This document shows positions 1 through 9,340 of a DNA stretch of 64,000 nucleotides, one piece after another; the stretch's first letter is position 1, and every line of letters begins with the position of its first letter. Source of the stretch: Bradyrhizobium sp. cir1 (GTDB taxonomy: Bacteria; Pseudomonadota; Alphaproteobacteria; Rhizobiales; Xanthobacteraceae); contig NZ_JACIHE010000025.1 of assembly GCF_014198245.1 (NCBI RefSeq), positions 1 to 64,000 on the forward strand, given 5' to 3'. The position numbers were made by a program, and so were the translations under genes. Under the pieces are notes generated by a model that saw only the letters and a list, made by a program, of their open reading frames with translations, was not told the DNA's origin and did no database searches.

Positions 1-137
1 CCGACCGAAAATCCATCCGCCTCAAAATCAAGCGCGCAGGATGGGATAACGCCTTCCTTTTGCAGATCCTCAGCCATATGCGATAGCCCTGCCCTCCAGG
101 GGAGGGTGGCAGTCCCGCCTGATCTAGCGAAGAGTCA
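1..137. other. Intergenic left edge, downstream of autotransporter
   Basis: No gene is visible. The stretch lies just past the stop of the minus-strand autotransporter gene. A short inverted repeat (CCCTCC, loop AGG, GGAGGG at 92-106) could form a small hairpin in the transcript, but no T-tract follows it, so a terminator role is only possible. Confidence 0.4.
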
Positions 138-3100
138 TCACCACGCGTAGCGGACCACGGCCTTGCCGGCATAGGACCGCGTGACGTTCGAGAACTCGCC
201 TTCGAAGGTTGCCGACGCGGACCAGCCGTTCATCCAGTTCATCTGCACCGATGCCGTGGTCAGCGCAGAATCGCGCGCCTGCGCGGCGCCGTTGACGACA
301 AAGGCCGAACCCGGCAGCGTCTGGAACACCGCACCGACGGTGCGATCCGGGTTGTAGTCATGCGCCCAGGCGAGGCGACCGCGCAGGGTCATCAGGCCAC
401 CAGCCGCGGCAAAAGACTTGTCCGCGCGCAGGCCGAGCTCGGTTCGCGTGCTGGTTACGTCCTTGGCGGCATAATTGAGAGCGAAGGTGTTGTTGCCGAC
501 CACCGCGAACTCCGAATAGTTCGGCAGGCTGAACAGCGTGGCCTGGGCCGCGGCATAGGGCGTCAGGCCAATCCACTGCGTGGCGTAGCGGTAACCACCC
601 TCGATCCGGCCCGAGCCGGCGTTGGCGTTGAACTGCGCCCGCAATTGATCAACGCCTGCGGCGGTGACAATGCGGTTCGTCGTGACGTCCTGCCAGCCAT
701 AGGCCAGCGCTGCGGTGATATAGGCCGGCCCCGCCGTGTGCCGCACGAAGGCGCCGGCCTGGAACAGGTCGGAGCGGCCCCAGCCGAGCCCGTTGACGTT
801 GAAGCCGGTGCCGCCGCCGGCCAGCGCGACACCGGCGATCGTCGACGGCGAGAAGCGATAGTCGAGGCCGACGGCCGTGCCGTAGACGCTGCTGCTGGTG
901 GTGTTGGAGCCGAGGGCAGTGTTGCCGTCGGTGGTCTGCGAGCCACCATAGCCGGCTGCCCACACGTCCCAGCGCTGCTCGAATGTCGCAGCCGGCGCCT
1001 TGCGATAGATCGCGGCGAACGCATCGCGCGCGTTCTTGTCACGCGCATTCTTGCCGGTTGCGGCATAGGCATTCGCGCTCGCATCATCGGCATACGGCGT
1101 CGCGCCGGGTGCACCGCTGCGCCCCGAGCCGAACACGTCGGTCAGCAGATTGATGAACAGGTTCATCGCGTTGAAAGTCGTCTGCTGCGATCCCGTGCCC
1201 GATTCACCGGAGGCCTGCGTGAGACCGGCCGGCGAGAGATTGGCGAGCGCCACAGGAAGGCTGCCGGTGCTGTTGAAATAATTCGTCAGCACGTTGGCGA
1301 CGTTCTGCTGGTTGACATTGAGGCCGCTGCCATAGCCCAGCGCGAGGTCGAGGTAGACGTTGTGGGGATCGTAGCTGAGCGTCGCATGCAGGTTCGACGA
1401 CAGGCCCGCGACAACAGGATTGAACGCATCGGGCAACGTACCCGCGTTGAGGATCGTATAGTGCTTCGCGATCGAGCCGGCCGGAACCACGACGACGGCA
1501 GCGCCGCCGAGCGTCGCGGTGCCGGTCACGATCGCAAGGCCGTTGCTGGCGCTCGAGACCTGCACCAGATAGCTCGACGCGCTGGTGAACGAGAGGTCGC
1601 CTGAGACGGTGAGCGTGCCGGTCGGATTGCCCGGCGCCAGCATGCCGCCATTGACGGTGGTCGTGCCGACCGTGCCGACGCCGCCGAATGTGCCGCCGCT
1701 CGCGACGGTCACGGTGCCGTTGATGGTGCCGGCAAGCAGAAGCGTGCCGCCGAGCACGTTCCAGTCCTGATTTCCGGTGCCGGTCACGGTCCAGGTCGAG
1801 CTGTCGATCTTGTTGAAGGTCGAGAAGCCATCGTACTGGAGCCCGACGCCGATCAGGTCGAGATTGAACGTATCCTTGCCGGTGCCGCCGAGCTGGAACG
1901 TGTCGGTTCCGGATGCAAGCACCTGGCCGTTGATGACGCTGCCGGGGCCGAGCGTCAGCGTGTTCGGGCCGCAGCTGCAGAACTCGATCGCCGCCAAGCC
2001 GGTCGCGGCGTTGATGGTGCCGGAATTGAAGACGCTTCCACCGCCGCTCACGGTGATGCCGACACCGCCGGCGCCGACGGTGATGGTACCGGTATTGACG
2101 ACCTGATTGGTCGTGGTGAACGAGCTCACGTCGATGCCGACACCGGCCGCGCCGACGGTGATCGTGCCATTGTTGGTGACGATGTTGGAATCGCCGAACG
2201 CCAGGATGCCTTCCGCGAAATCACCGCCCGTGATCCGACCGCTGTTCGCGACCGTGGCGGACGATCCGGAATAAGCGATGCCCGCCGCGCCCACGCCGAC
2301 ATTGATCGTGCCACTCTGGCTGATCGCGGCCCGGTCGCCCTGCGCCGAGATGCCTGCCGATCCGCTGTCGCCCGCGGTGATCGTGCCGCCATTGGTCACC
2401 TTGGCGTCGTCGCCCAGCACCGCAATGCCGACACCGGAGTCGCCGGCCGTGATGGCGCCGAAATTGCTGGCGGTCTGAACGCTGCCTTGCATGAAGATGC
2501 CGGTGGCGTTCTGCCCGACCGTGATCGTGCCCGTGGCGGTGTTGGTGATCGTATTATTGTTGTTGATCGCCAGGATGCCGCCGGAGAAGCCGGAGGAATC
2601 GCCGACCGTGATCGTGCCCGCGTTCGTAATGGTCGCGCCACCGACCGCGTAGATTCCCATCGAATCGGAGATGCCGGTGATCGTGCCCGTCGCAGCATTG
2701 CTGATCGTGTTGTTCTGGCCGGAGAAGATGGCCACCCCCGACGCCCCGACCGACAGAGCGCCGCTATTGGTGACGGTGTTGTTGTCACCGATCGAAATTG
2801 CGGACCCGCTGTCACCCGTCGTGATCGTTCCGGTATTGGCGATGACGTTGTGATCGATCGCAAGGATGCCGCGACGGTTGTCGAGCACGGTGATGGTACC
2901 GTTGTTGGTCACGGTGTTGGCGTTTTCGACACCGATGCCGATCAGGCCCGAGCCGGCCGACAGAGTTCCGTTGTTGGTCACGGTGCTGGAATCGTTGACG
3001 CCGATCGAGAGCGTGCCGTTGTCGTTCACGGTCGCGCCGGACAGCACGTTGACATTGAGGCTGTTGATCCCGGCTCCGGCCTGAAAGCCGTCCGCGTCGG

Positions 3101-3272
3101 TGCCGCTACAGGTCACGGTCTGGCCGCTCGTGGCCGGATCGGGTGCGCACAGCGCGCTGGCCGGAGTCGTCCAGAGGCTGAGACTGCCGAAGAGTACGCT
3201 TGCACTGACAAGCAGCATGGCGCCGCGTCGGCGCAGTCGACCCTGCCGCCTCGATAGCCCCTCGCCCCTCAC
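138..3272 (-). CDS. Autotransporter (type Va) with repeat-rich passenger
   Basis: A 1044-residue protein probably displayed on or released from the outer membrane. It begins with a basic stretch and a hydrophobic signal segment ending near ASA-L (about residues 1-41). The passenger (about 42-640) is built from many short T-N-x-G-T-I/S-type repeats rich in G, T, N, S and V, typical of a right-handed beta-helix. The last roughly 270 residues, from WDVWAAGYGG, look like the 12-strand autotransporter beta-barrel and end in Tyr-Ala-Trp, a suitable C-terminal aromatic for the BAM complex. The start is GTG, with GGGGAG six bases upstream. No protease or adhesin motif was recognised in the passenger, so adhesion is only inference. 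It is a single gene, separated from the amide operon by a strong hairpin. Confidence 0.9.
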   Translation of the reverse strand: MRGEGLSRRQGRLRRRGAMLLVSASVLFGSLSLWTTPASALCAPDPATSGQTVTCSGTDADGFQAGAGINSLNVNVLSGATVNDNGTLSIGVNDSSTVTNNGTLSAGSGLIGIGVENANTVTNNGTITVLDNRRGILAIDHNVIANTGTITTGDSGSAISIGDNNTVTNSGALSVGASGVAIFSGQNNTISNAATGTITGISDSMGIYAVGGATITNAGTITVGDSSGFSGGILAINNNNTITNTATGTITVGQNATGIFMQGSVQTASNFGAITAGDSGVGIAVLGDDAKVTNGGTITAGDSGSAGISAQGDRAAISQSGTINVGVGAAGIAYSGSSATVANSGRITGGDFAEGILAFGDSNIVTNNGTITVGAAGVGIDVSSFTTTNQVVNTGTITVGAGGVGITVSGGGSVFNSGTINAATGLAAIEFCSCGPNTLTLGPGSVINGQVLASGTDTFQLGGTGKDTFNLDLIGVGLQYDGFSTFNKIDSSTWTVTGTGNQDWNVLGGTLLLAGTINGTVTVASGGTFGGVGTVGTTTVNGGMLAPGNPTGTLTVSGDLSFTSASSYLVQVSSASNGLAIVTGTATLGGAAVVVVPAGSIAKHYTILNAGTLPDAFNPVVAGLSSNLHATLSYDPHNVYLDLALGYGSGLNVNQQNVANVLTNYFNSTGSLPVALANLSPAGLTQASGESGTGSQQTTFNAMNLFINLLTDVFGSGRSGAPGATPYADDASANAYAATGKNARDKNARDAFAAIYRKAPAATFEQRWDVWAAGYGGSQTTDGNTALGSNTTSSSVYGTAVGLDYRFSPSTIAGVALAGGGTGFNVNGLGWGRSDLFQAGAFVRHTAGPAYITAALAYGWQDVTTNRIVTAAGVDQLRAQFNANAGSGRIEGGYRYATQWIGLTPYAAAQATLFSLPNYSEFAVVGNNTFALNYAAKDVTSTRTELGLRADKSFAAAGGLMTLRGRLAWAHDYNPDRTVGAVFQTLPGSAFVVNGAAQARDSALTTASVQMNWMNGWSASATFEGEFSNVTRSYAGKAVVRYAW

Positions 3273-3320
3273 GTCACGCTCCCCATTCCCGGCAATTGCA
3301 GCGGGAACCTAGGCCATCAA

Positions 3321-3346
3321 GGGGCGCCGTAGAACTACGGCGCCCC
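3321..3346 (-). terminator. Perfect 12-bp hairpin after amiE
   Basis: Two perfect 12-bp arms (GGGGCGCCGTAG and its complement) are separated by AA. They lie about 225 bases past the amiE stop and about 50 bases before the autotransporter GTG. This could terminate the amide operon or sit in the autotransporter leader. There is no clear T-tract on either side, so Rho-independent termination is not certain. Confidence 0.45.
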
Positions 3347-3570
3347 CGGAATGCGTCCGTTTGGCACACAACCGAAGCAGAATCCCGCCGTCATGTTGCA
3401 ACCGCGCCACGGTTTGCCGGTGCCGTCGCCAGTCGCGCACGGGCGGGCTCGAATGGGATGTTGACGGCCGTTCACAACACTTCCCAGGGACCGGACAGGC
3501 CGCCCTCGACCGAACGACACCTTCACCAGCGAAAGCCGAGCCGCGCGCAGCTTCCGGTGCCGGCAATGGC

Positions 3571-4611
3571 TCAGTAATTGGACGCCGCGGCCTCATTCGG
3601 AATGCCGTCGATCGGGCACTCGTCGGTCCCCGGCGTCGAGCGGGTCATGGCCTCGACCATGTCGCGCGTGCCTTCGGGATCCCTAATCCAGTTCTTGTAG
3701 AAATCATACGGGCACGCCGCGACGCCGCGCGGGCTGTCGCCGGAATTGATCATTCCGGTGTAGCCGCGGTGGACCAGCTTGTAGAGATGGTTCTGCGACT
3801 GGCCGTTGCGGCGGGCGTCGCGGATCAGATGTTTCGACAGCTGCGCGTACTGGATGCCGTAATCCTCCTCACCGCACTCGCCGAGCGTACGGCCGTCGAA
3901 GCCGATGATCGCGGAGTGACCGAAATAGGAATAGACGCCGTCGAAGCCCGCGGCATTGGCGACCGCGACATAGACATTGTTGGCCCACGCCATGGCCTTG
4001 GAAATCATGACCTGCTGCTCCTTGGCCGGATACATATAACCCTGGCAACGCACGATCAGCTCTGCGCCCTTCATGGCGCAGTCGCGCCAGATCTCCGGAT
4101 AATTGCCGTCGTCGCAAATGATGAGGCTGACCTTGAGGCCTTTCGGGCCCTCGGAGACATAGGTGCAATTTCCGGGATACCAGCCTTCGATCGGCACCCA
4201 CGGCATGATCTTGCGGTACTTCTGCACGATCTCGCCCTTGTCGTTCATCAGGATCAGGGTGTTGTAGGGCGCCTTGTGCGGATGCTCCTCGTGGCGTTCG
4301 CCGGTGAGCGAGAACACGCCCCACACTTTTGCCTTGCGGCAGGCCTCGGCGAAGATCGCGGTTTCCTCGCCCGGCACCACGGACGCCGTCTCGTACATCT
4401 CCTTGGAATCGTACATGATCCCTTGCGTGGAATATTCCGGGAAGATCACGAGGTCCATGCCGGGCAGACCGACCTTCATGCCGACGATCATGTCGGCGAT
4501 CTTGCGGGCGTTGTCGAGCACCTCGGCCTTGGTGTGCAGGCGGGGCATCTTGTAGTTGACCACCGCGACGCCGACCGTGTCATTGCTGCTGGAGATATCA
4601 CCGTGAAGCAT
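3571..4611 (-). CDS. amiE: Aliphatic amidase AmiE
   Basis: Hydrolyses short-chain aliphatic amides (acetamide, propionamide and the like) to the acid plus ammonia in the cytoplasm. It has 346 residues, the usual AmiE length, and from memory is very similar to Pseudomonas AmiE along its whole length (opening GDISSSNDTVGVAVVNYK). The nitrilase-superfamily triad is present: Glu59 in FPEY, the Lys in QKYRKI (about 134) and the Cys in IICDDGNYPEIW (about 166). AGGAG lies upstream of the ATG. It is the last gene of the minus-strand operon, 55 bases after fmdB, which ties it to the amide/urea ABC transporter and formamidase upstream. The related formamidase AmiF was considered, but the sequence resembles AmiE more. 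Confidence 0.95.
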   Translation of the reverse strand: MLHGDISSSNDTVGVAVVNYKMPRLHTKAEVLDNARKIADMIVGMKVGLPGMDLVIFPEYSTQGIMYDSKEMYETASVVPGEETAIFAEACRKAKVWGVFSLTGERHEEHPHKAPYNTLILMNDKGEIVQKYRKIMPWVPIEGWYPGNCTYVSEGPKGLKVSLIICDDGNYPEIWRDCAMKGAELIVRCQGYMYPAKEQQVMISKAMAWANNVYVAVANAAGFDGVYSYFGHSAIIGFDGRTLGECGEEDYGIQYAQLSKHLIRDARRNGQSQNHLYKLVHRGYTGMINSGDSPRGVAACPYDFYKNWIRDPEGTRDMVEAMTRSTPGTDECPIDGIPNEAAASNY

Positions 4612-4666
4612 GTTGAGCGCTCCTGTCTTTTACTTGTTTGAGATTTCGGCCGATCGGGCAAGCGGG

Positions 4667-5044
4667 TTAGTGGCTGATCATCCAGGGACGCGCCGTCGGA
4701 AAGCCTTTGGCGCCGCTCCCGGTCTTGGTCATCAGCCGCGCCGGCTTTTTCCTGTCCGTCGAGCCCTTGTCTTTCACGGTCTTGCCCGAGGAACAGCAGC
4801 CGCAGCCCGGGCCGTGCGAGGCCTTGTATTGCGCCAGCGTCTGCGGCGCATGCGTGCTGCGCTCGTTGACGGCGTGCGCCTTGCGCTTCTCCGCTGGCAT
4901 GCAAAAGAAATTCGGCGCGGTCAGGATCACCCGCGGCGCCAGCGTCTCGCAATGCGGGCAGCATTGCGGATCGTCGCATTCCGCCATCGGGCGCAAGTCC
5001 TTGAAGGGACCGCAGTCGTCACAAAGATATTCGTAGACCGGCAT
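4667..5044 (-). CDS. fmdB: FmdB-type zinc ribbon protein
   Basis: A 125-residue small protein starting MPVYEYLCDDCG. Two CxxC pairs (C-D-D-C near residue 9 and C-P-H-C near 29) make the FmdB/CxxC-CxxC zinc ribbon at the N-terminus. The rest is a low-complexity basic tail with a second Cys cluster (CGCCSS) and no known domain. FmdB proteins were first noted as putative regulators of formamidase expression in methylotrophs; the biochemical role is still unclear. Its place between fmdA and amiE supports a role with the amidases. A palindromic repeat fills the 194-base gap to fmdA. Confidence 0.85.
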   Translation of the reverse strand: MPVYEYLCDDCGPFKDLRPMAECDDPQCCPHCETLAPRVILTAPNFFCMPAEKRKAHAVNERSTHAPQTLAQYKASHGPGCGCCSSGKTVKDKGSTDRKKPARLMTKTGSGAKGFPTARPWMISH

Positions 5045-5086
5045 CTTGGATCCCTTCGCGTTTGGTCATGACGGGGCGTCTGCTTC

Positions 5087-5230
5087 ACCTCGCCCCGCTT
5101 GCGGGGAGAGGTCGGAACGCATCGGAAGATGCGTTCCGGGTGAGGGGGAGTCTCCGCAAACTCACTGCCACCGTTCGTGCGGAGGCAGCCCCTCACCCCA
5201 ACCTCTCCCCGCAAGAACGGGGAGAGGGAG
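5087..5230. repeat. Palindromic intergenic repeat, family B
   Basis: The outer arms are a CTCGCCCCGCTTGCGGGGAG-type sequence and its near complement, enclosing a second inverted pair around GGTGAGGGGGA and CCCCTCACCC. The same family recurs at 7214, 35549 and 59255. It sits inside the amide operon between fmdA and fmdB. Confidence 0.85.
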
Positions 5231-5238
5231 CGCACCGA

Positions 5239-6468
5239 CTACTTGTCCGGCGAGATCGGCATCTGGATATCGCCGGTGATGTATTTGATGGGTCCGGTCG
5301 CCGACGGCATCACGTCGAAGTCGAAGATCTCGGTCGGCAGCCATAGCGTGGCGCAGGCGTTGGGTACGTCGACCACGCCTGAGATATGGCCCTGGCACGG
5401 CGCGGTGCCGAGGATCGAATAGGCCTGGGCGCCGGAGTAGCCGAACTTCTTCAGATATTCGATGGCGTTGAGGCAGGCCTGGCGATAGGCGATGTGGACG
5501 TCGAGATAATGCTGCTTGCCGGCTTCATCCACCGAGATGCCTTCGAAGATCAGATAGTCCTTGTAGTTCGGCGTGATCGGCGACGGCTTGAAGATCGGGT
5601 TCTTGATGCCGTATTTCGACATGCCGTCCTTGATCACCTCGACCTTGAGATGCAGCCAGCCGGCCATCTCGATGGCGCCGCAGAAGGTGATCTCGCCGTC
5701 GCCCTGGCTGAAGTGCAGATCGCCCATCGAGAGACCCGCGCCCGACACGTAGACCGGGAAGTAGATCTTCGAGCCACGGGAGAGATCCTTGATGTCGCAA
5801 TTGCCGCCGTGTTCGCGCGGCGGCACGGTGCGCGCGCCTTCCGCGCCGATCTTCGCCTTGACGTCACCCTTGGCACGGCCGCCATGGGCGGTCGGCGCGA
5901 ACGGCGGATTGGCAAGGCCGGGCACGCGGGTCGGGTTGGTCGAGATCAGCTCGGCCTCGCGCTTGTTCCAGGTCTCCAGCATCTTCGGATCAGGCAGACA
6001 GCCGATCAGGCCGGGATGGATCAGGCCGGCAAAATTCACGCCGGGCACGTGACGGGACGAGGTATAGAGACCCTTGATGTCCCAGATCGACTTCTGCGCC
6101 AGCGGGAAGTGGTCGGTGAGGAAGCCGCCGCCATTCTGCTTGGAGAAGAAGCCGTTGAAGCCCCACAGGCTCTCCTTGAGCGGTCCGACGTCGAGCAGGT
6201 CGACCACAAGCAAGTCGCCGGGTTCGGCGCCCTTGACGCCGATCGGACCGGACAGGAAGTGCACGATCGACAGGTCGATGTCGCGCACGTCGTCGGCGGA
6301 ATCGTTGTTCTTGATGAAGCCGCCGGTCCAGTCATAGGTCTCGATGATGAAATCGTCGCCGGGATTGACCCAGGCCACGATCGGGATGTCGGGGTGCCAG
6401 CGGTTGTGCACCATGTCATTTTCGTAAGCCGACTTGGTGAGATCGACCTTGATCAGTGTCTCTGGCAT
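5239..6468 (-). CDS. fmdA: Formamidase (acetamidase/formamidase family)
   Basis: Hydrolyses formamide to formate and ammonia in the cytoplasm. The 409-residue length and the FmdA_AmdA-family signatures (RWHPDIP, GPIGVKGAEPGDLL, HFSQGDGEI, GAIEM) match the zinc-independent formamidase of Methylophilus. This family is unrelated to AmiE, so the operon holds two different amidase folds. GGGGAG precedes the ATG. It lies only 28 bases after urtE and is clearly in one operon with the transporter, as expected if imported amides are hydrolysed at once for ammonium. It is complete, with no disrupted motif seen. Confidence 0.95.
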   Translation of the reverse strand: MPETLIKVDLTKSAYENDMVHNRWHPDIPIVAWVNPGDDFIIETYDWTGGFIKNNDSADDVRDIDLSIVHFLSGPIGVKGAEPGDLLVVDLLDVGPLKESLWGFNGFFSKQNGGGFLTDHFPLAQKSIWDIKGLYTSSRHVPGVNFAGLIHPGLIGCLPDPKMLETWNKREAELISTNPTRVPGLANPPFAPTAHGGRAKGDVKAKIGAEGARTVPPREHGGNCDIKDLSRGSKIYFPVYVSGAGLSMGDLHFSQGDGEITFCGAIEMAGWLHLKVEVIKDGMSKYGIKNPIFKPSPITPNYKDYLIFEGISVDEAGKQHYLDVHIAYRQACLNAIEYLKKFGYSGAQAYSILGTAPCQGHISGVVDVPNACATLWLPTEIFDFDVMPSATGPIKYITGDIQMPISPDK

Positions 6469-6496
6469 CGAGATGCTCCCCTTTTACTACGGTTGG

Positions 6497-7186
6497 TTAG
6501 ACGGACAGATATTTCGAGACCTGCGCGGCATCGACGGCATCGCGCGGATCGTCGCGCACGATCTCGCCGTTCTCGATCACCAGCACGCGGTCTGCGATAT
6601 CGAGCGCGAAGCTCAGGACCTGCTCGGACACGACGATCGAGAGCCCCTTCTCGTCGCGAATGCGTTTGAGGGTCCGCGCCATCTCCTTGATGATCGAGGG
6701 CTGGATGCCTTCGGTCGGCTCGTCCAGCAGCAGCACCTTCGGCTTGGTCGCAAGCGCGCGCGCGATCGCGAGCTGCTGCTGCTGGCCGCCGGAAAGATTG
6801 CCGCCGCGGCGGCCCTTCATCTCCAGCAGCACCGGAAACAATTCGTAGATGTCGGCCGGCACCTCCGACCCGCCGGAGACGACGAGGCCGGTCTCGATGT
6901 TCTCCTTCACGGTCATCGTCGAGAAGATCATGCGGCCCTGCGGCACATAGGCGAGCCCTTTGGCGACGCGCTCATAACTCGGCAGGCTCCCCAGCTCGGC
7001 GCCATCCATGGTCACCGAGCCGCTCTTGGTCGGCAGGATGCCCATCAGCGATTTCATTAGGGTGGTCTTGCCCATGCCGTTGCGGCCCATGATCGCGACG
7101 ATCTCGTTCGGCGCGACCTTGACGTTGAGCCCGTGCAGCACCTCGCTCTGGCCGTAGGCGACGTGAAGATCGGAAATTGCCAGCAT
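6497..7186 (-). CDS. urtE: Urea/amide ABC transporter ATPase UrtE
   Basis: A 229-residue cytoplasmic ATPase of a branched-chain amino acid/urea-type (HAAT family) importer. It has Walker A GRNGMGKTT, signature LSGGQQQQ and Walker B VLLLDEPTEGI; the TEGI form is typical of the LivF/UrtE subgroup. AGGAG precedes the start. It is the fifth transporter gene of the operon but is separated from urtD by 228 bases holding a palindromic repeat. Urt systems import urea; the homologous FmdDEF-type systems import short-chain amides. With fmdA and amiE downstream and no urease in view, amides are at least as likely a substrate as urea. Confidence 0.93.
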   Translation of the reverse strand: MLAISDLHVAYGQSEVLHGLNVKVAPNEIVAIMGRNGMGKTTLMKSLMGILPTKSGSVTMDGAELGSLPSYERVAKGLAYVPQGRMIFSTMTVKENIETGLVVSGGSEVPADIYELFPVLLEMKGRRGGNLSGGQQQQLAIARALATKPKVLLLDEPTEGIQPSIIKEMARTLKRIRDEKGLSIVVSEQVLSFALDIADRVLVIENGEIVRDDPRDAVDAAQVSKYLSV

Positions 7187-7213
7187 CGATTGCTCCTAAG
7201 CTCGGTATGCCTT

Positions 7214-7370
7214 CCTTCTCCCCTTGTGGGAGAAGGTGGCGCGGGCAAAGCCCGCGACGGATGAGGGGTATGCATCCGCGGATGCGAAATGCAGTTTGAC
7301 TCGCGGAGAGAGACCCCTCACCCGGATCGCATCTTGCGATGCGATCCGACCTCTCCCACAAGGGGAGAGG
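7214..7370. repeat. Palindromic intergenic repeat, family B variant
   Basis: Arms CTTCTCCCCTTGTGGGAGAAGG and CCTCTCCCACAAGGGGAGAGG face each other around inner inverted pairs (GCGGGCAAAGCCCGC; GGATCGC...GCGATCC). It lies between urtD and urtE within the operon, so the polycistronic RNA would carry a large hairpin here. Confidence 0.85.
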
Positions 7371-7414
7371 TGCACCGTCATTGCCGCGGCGGACTCGACC
7401 AACTTCGCCATCGT

Positions 7415-8170
<756 letters not shown>

Positions 8171-8180
8171 GATGATCTCC

Positions 8181-9323
8181 TCACTCCGCCGGGGCGCCGT
8201 CGGCGACCGAGCTGTCGGTCCAGCCATCAGGTTTCGATTTGCGCGAGGCGATCAGGCGATCGATGCGCGGCTGCACATAGTCGCCCCAGATCCCGGCAAG
8301 GCCGTTCGGGAAGGCCAGCACCACGGCGATGAACAAGCCGCCGAGGCCAAACAGCCACAATTCTGGGAAGGTTTCCGACAGGCTCGTCTTGGCGAAGTTG
8401 ACCAGCAGCGTGCCGTAGATCGCGCCGAGGATCGACAAGCGGCCGCCGACCGCGGTGTAGATCACCATTTCGATCGACGGCACGATGCCGACGAAGGACG
8501 GTGACATGAAGCCGACATTGAGCGCGAACATGGCGCCGCCGATCGCGGCGAACACGGCGGCGATGCAGAAAGCGAAGATCTTGAAGTTCGCGACGCTGTA
8601 GCCGGAGAAGCGGACGCGATCCTCCTTCTCCCGCATCGCGACCAGGATGCGCCCGAGCTTGGAGTGTCGGACGAACTGCGCGATCATGATGCAGACGAAC
8701 AGGCAACCGACCTCGAAGAAGTACAGCACGATCTTGGCGTGGTCGGGCCGGATGTCCCATCCCTTCAGCGTGCGAAGGTCGGTCATGCCGTTGATGCCGC
8801 CGGTGTAGCCCTGCTGCCCGACGATCAGGATCGTCAGGATGGCGGCGACCGCCTGGGTGATGATGGCGAAATAGGTGCCGCCGACGCGGCGCTTGAACAT
8901 CGCGGTGCCGATGATCAGCGCGAAGATGCCGGGGACGAGAATGATGGCGGCGATGGTGAAGGTGAGGCTGTTGAACGGCTTCCAGAAGAATGGCAGCGCC
9001 GTGATCTGATTCCAGTCCATGAAATCGGGGATGCCGGGGGTCGACTGGATCTTGGTGTTCTCCACGCTCGAGGCCTCGAGCTTGAGGAACATCGCCATGC
9101 AGTAGCCGCCGAGCCCGAAGAACACGCCCTGGCCGAGGCTCAGGATGCCGCCATAGCCCCAGCAGATCACCAGTCCCAGCGCGACGAAGGCATAGGTCAG
9201 ATATTTGGCGACGAGGTTGAGCCTGAACACGTCCAGCGTGAGCGGCAGCACCACCACGAGGAAGACCGCGAGCACCAGAATTCCGATCAGCTCCGATCGA
9301 TTGAAGAACCGATTGTCGGTCAT
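8181..9323 (-). CDS. urtC: Urea/amide ABC transporter permease UrtC
   Basis: A 380-residue inner-membrane permease of the LivM type, with about ten hydrophobic segments, the first right after MTDNRFFNRSELIG. The C-terminal tail is charged and cytoplasmic. The open frame runs on upstream to 9842, but that extension overlaps urtB and is not hydrophobic; the ATG at 9323 gives the family length and a 17-base gap to urtB. It contains the conserved WGYGGILSLGQG segment characteristic of UrtC. It pairs with UrtB to form the channel. Confidence 0.93.
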   Translation of the reverse strand: MTDNRFFNRSELIGILVLAVFLVVVLPLTLDVFRLNLVAKYLTYAFVALGLVICWGYGGILSLGQGVFFGLGGYCMAMFLKLEASSVENTKIQSTPGIPDFMDWNQITALPFFWKPFNSLTFTIAAIILVPGIFALIIGTAMFKRRVGGTYFAIITQAVAAILTILIVGQQGYTGGINGMTDLRTLKGWDIRPDHAKIVLYFFEVGCLFVCIMIAQFVRHSKLGRILVAMREKEDRVRFSGYSVANFKIFAFCIAAVFAAIGGAMFALNVGFMSPSFVGIVPSIEMVIYTAVGGRLSILGAIYGTLLVNFAKTSLSETFPELWLFGLGGLFIAVVLAFPNGLAGIWGDYVQPRIDRLIASRKSKPDGWTDSSVADGAPAE

Positions 9324-9340
9324 AACATCAGCCCCATTTC

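Noticed and set aside
360..1604. 414-codon plus-strand open frame opposite the autotransporter
   Set aside because: Arg/Gly/Ala-rich and without domains; it is antisense to a convincing gene, and such long antisense frames are expected in GC-rich DNA.
3296..3577. Open frames in the gap between the autotransporter and amiE
   Set aside because: They cover the hairpin and have no start signals or domains; the gap is treated as non-coding.
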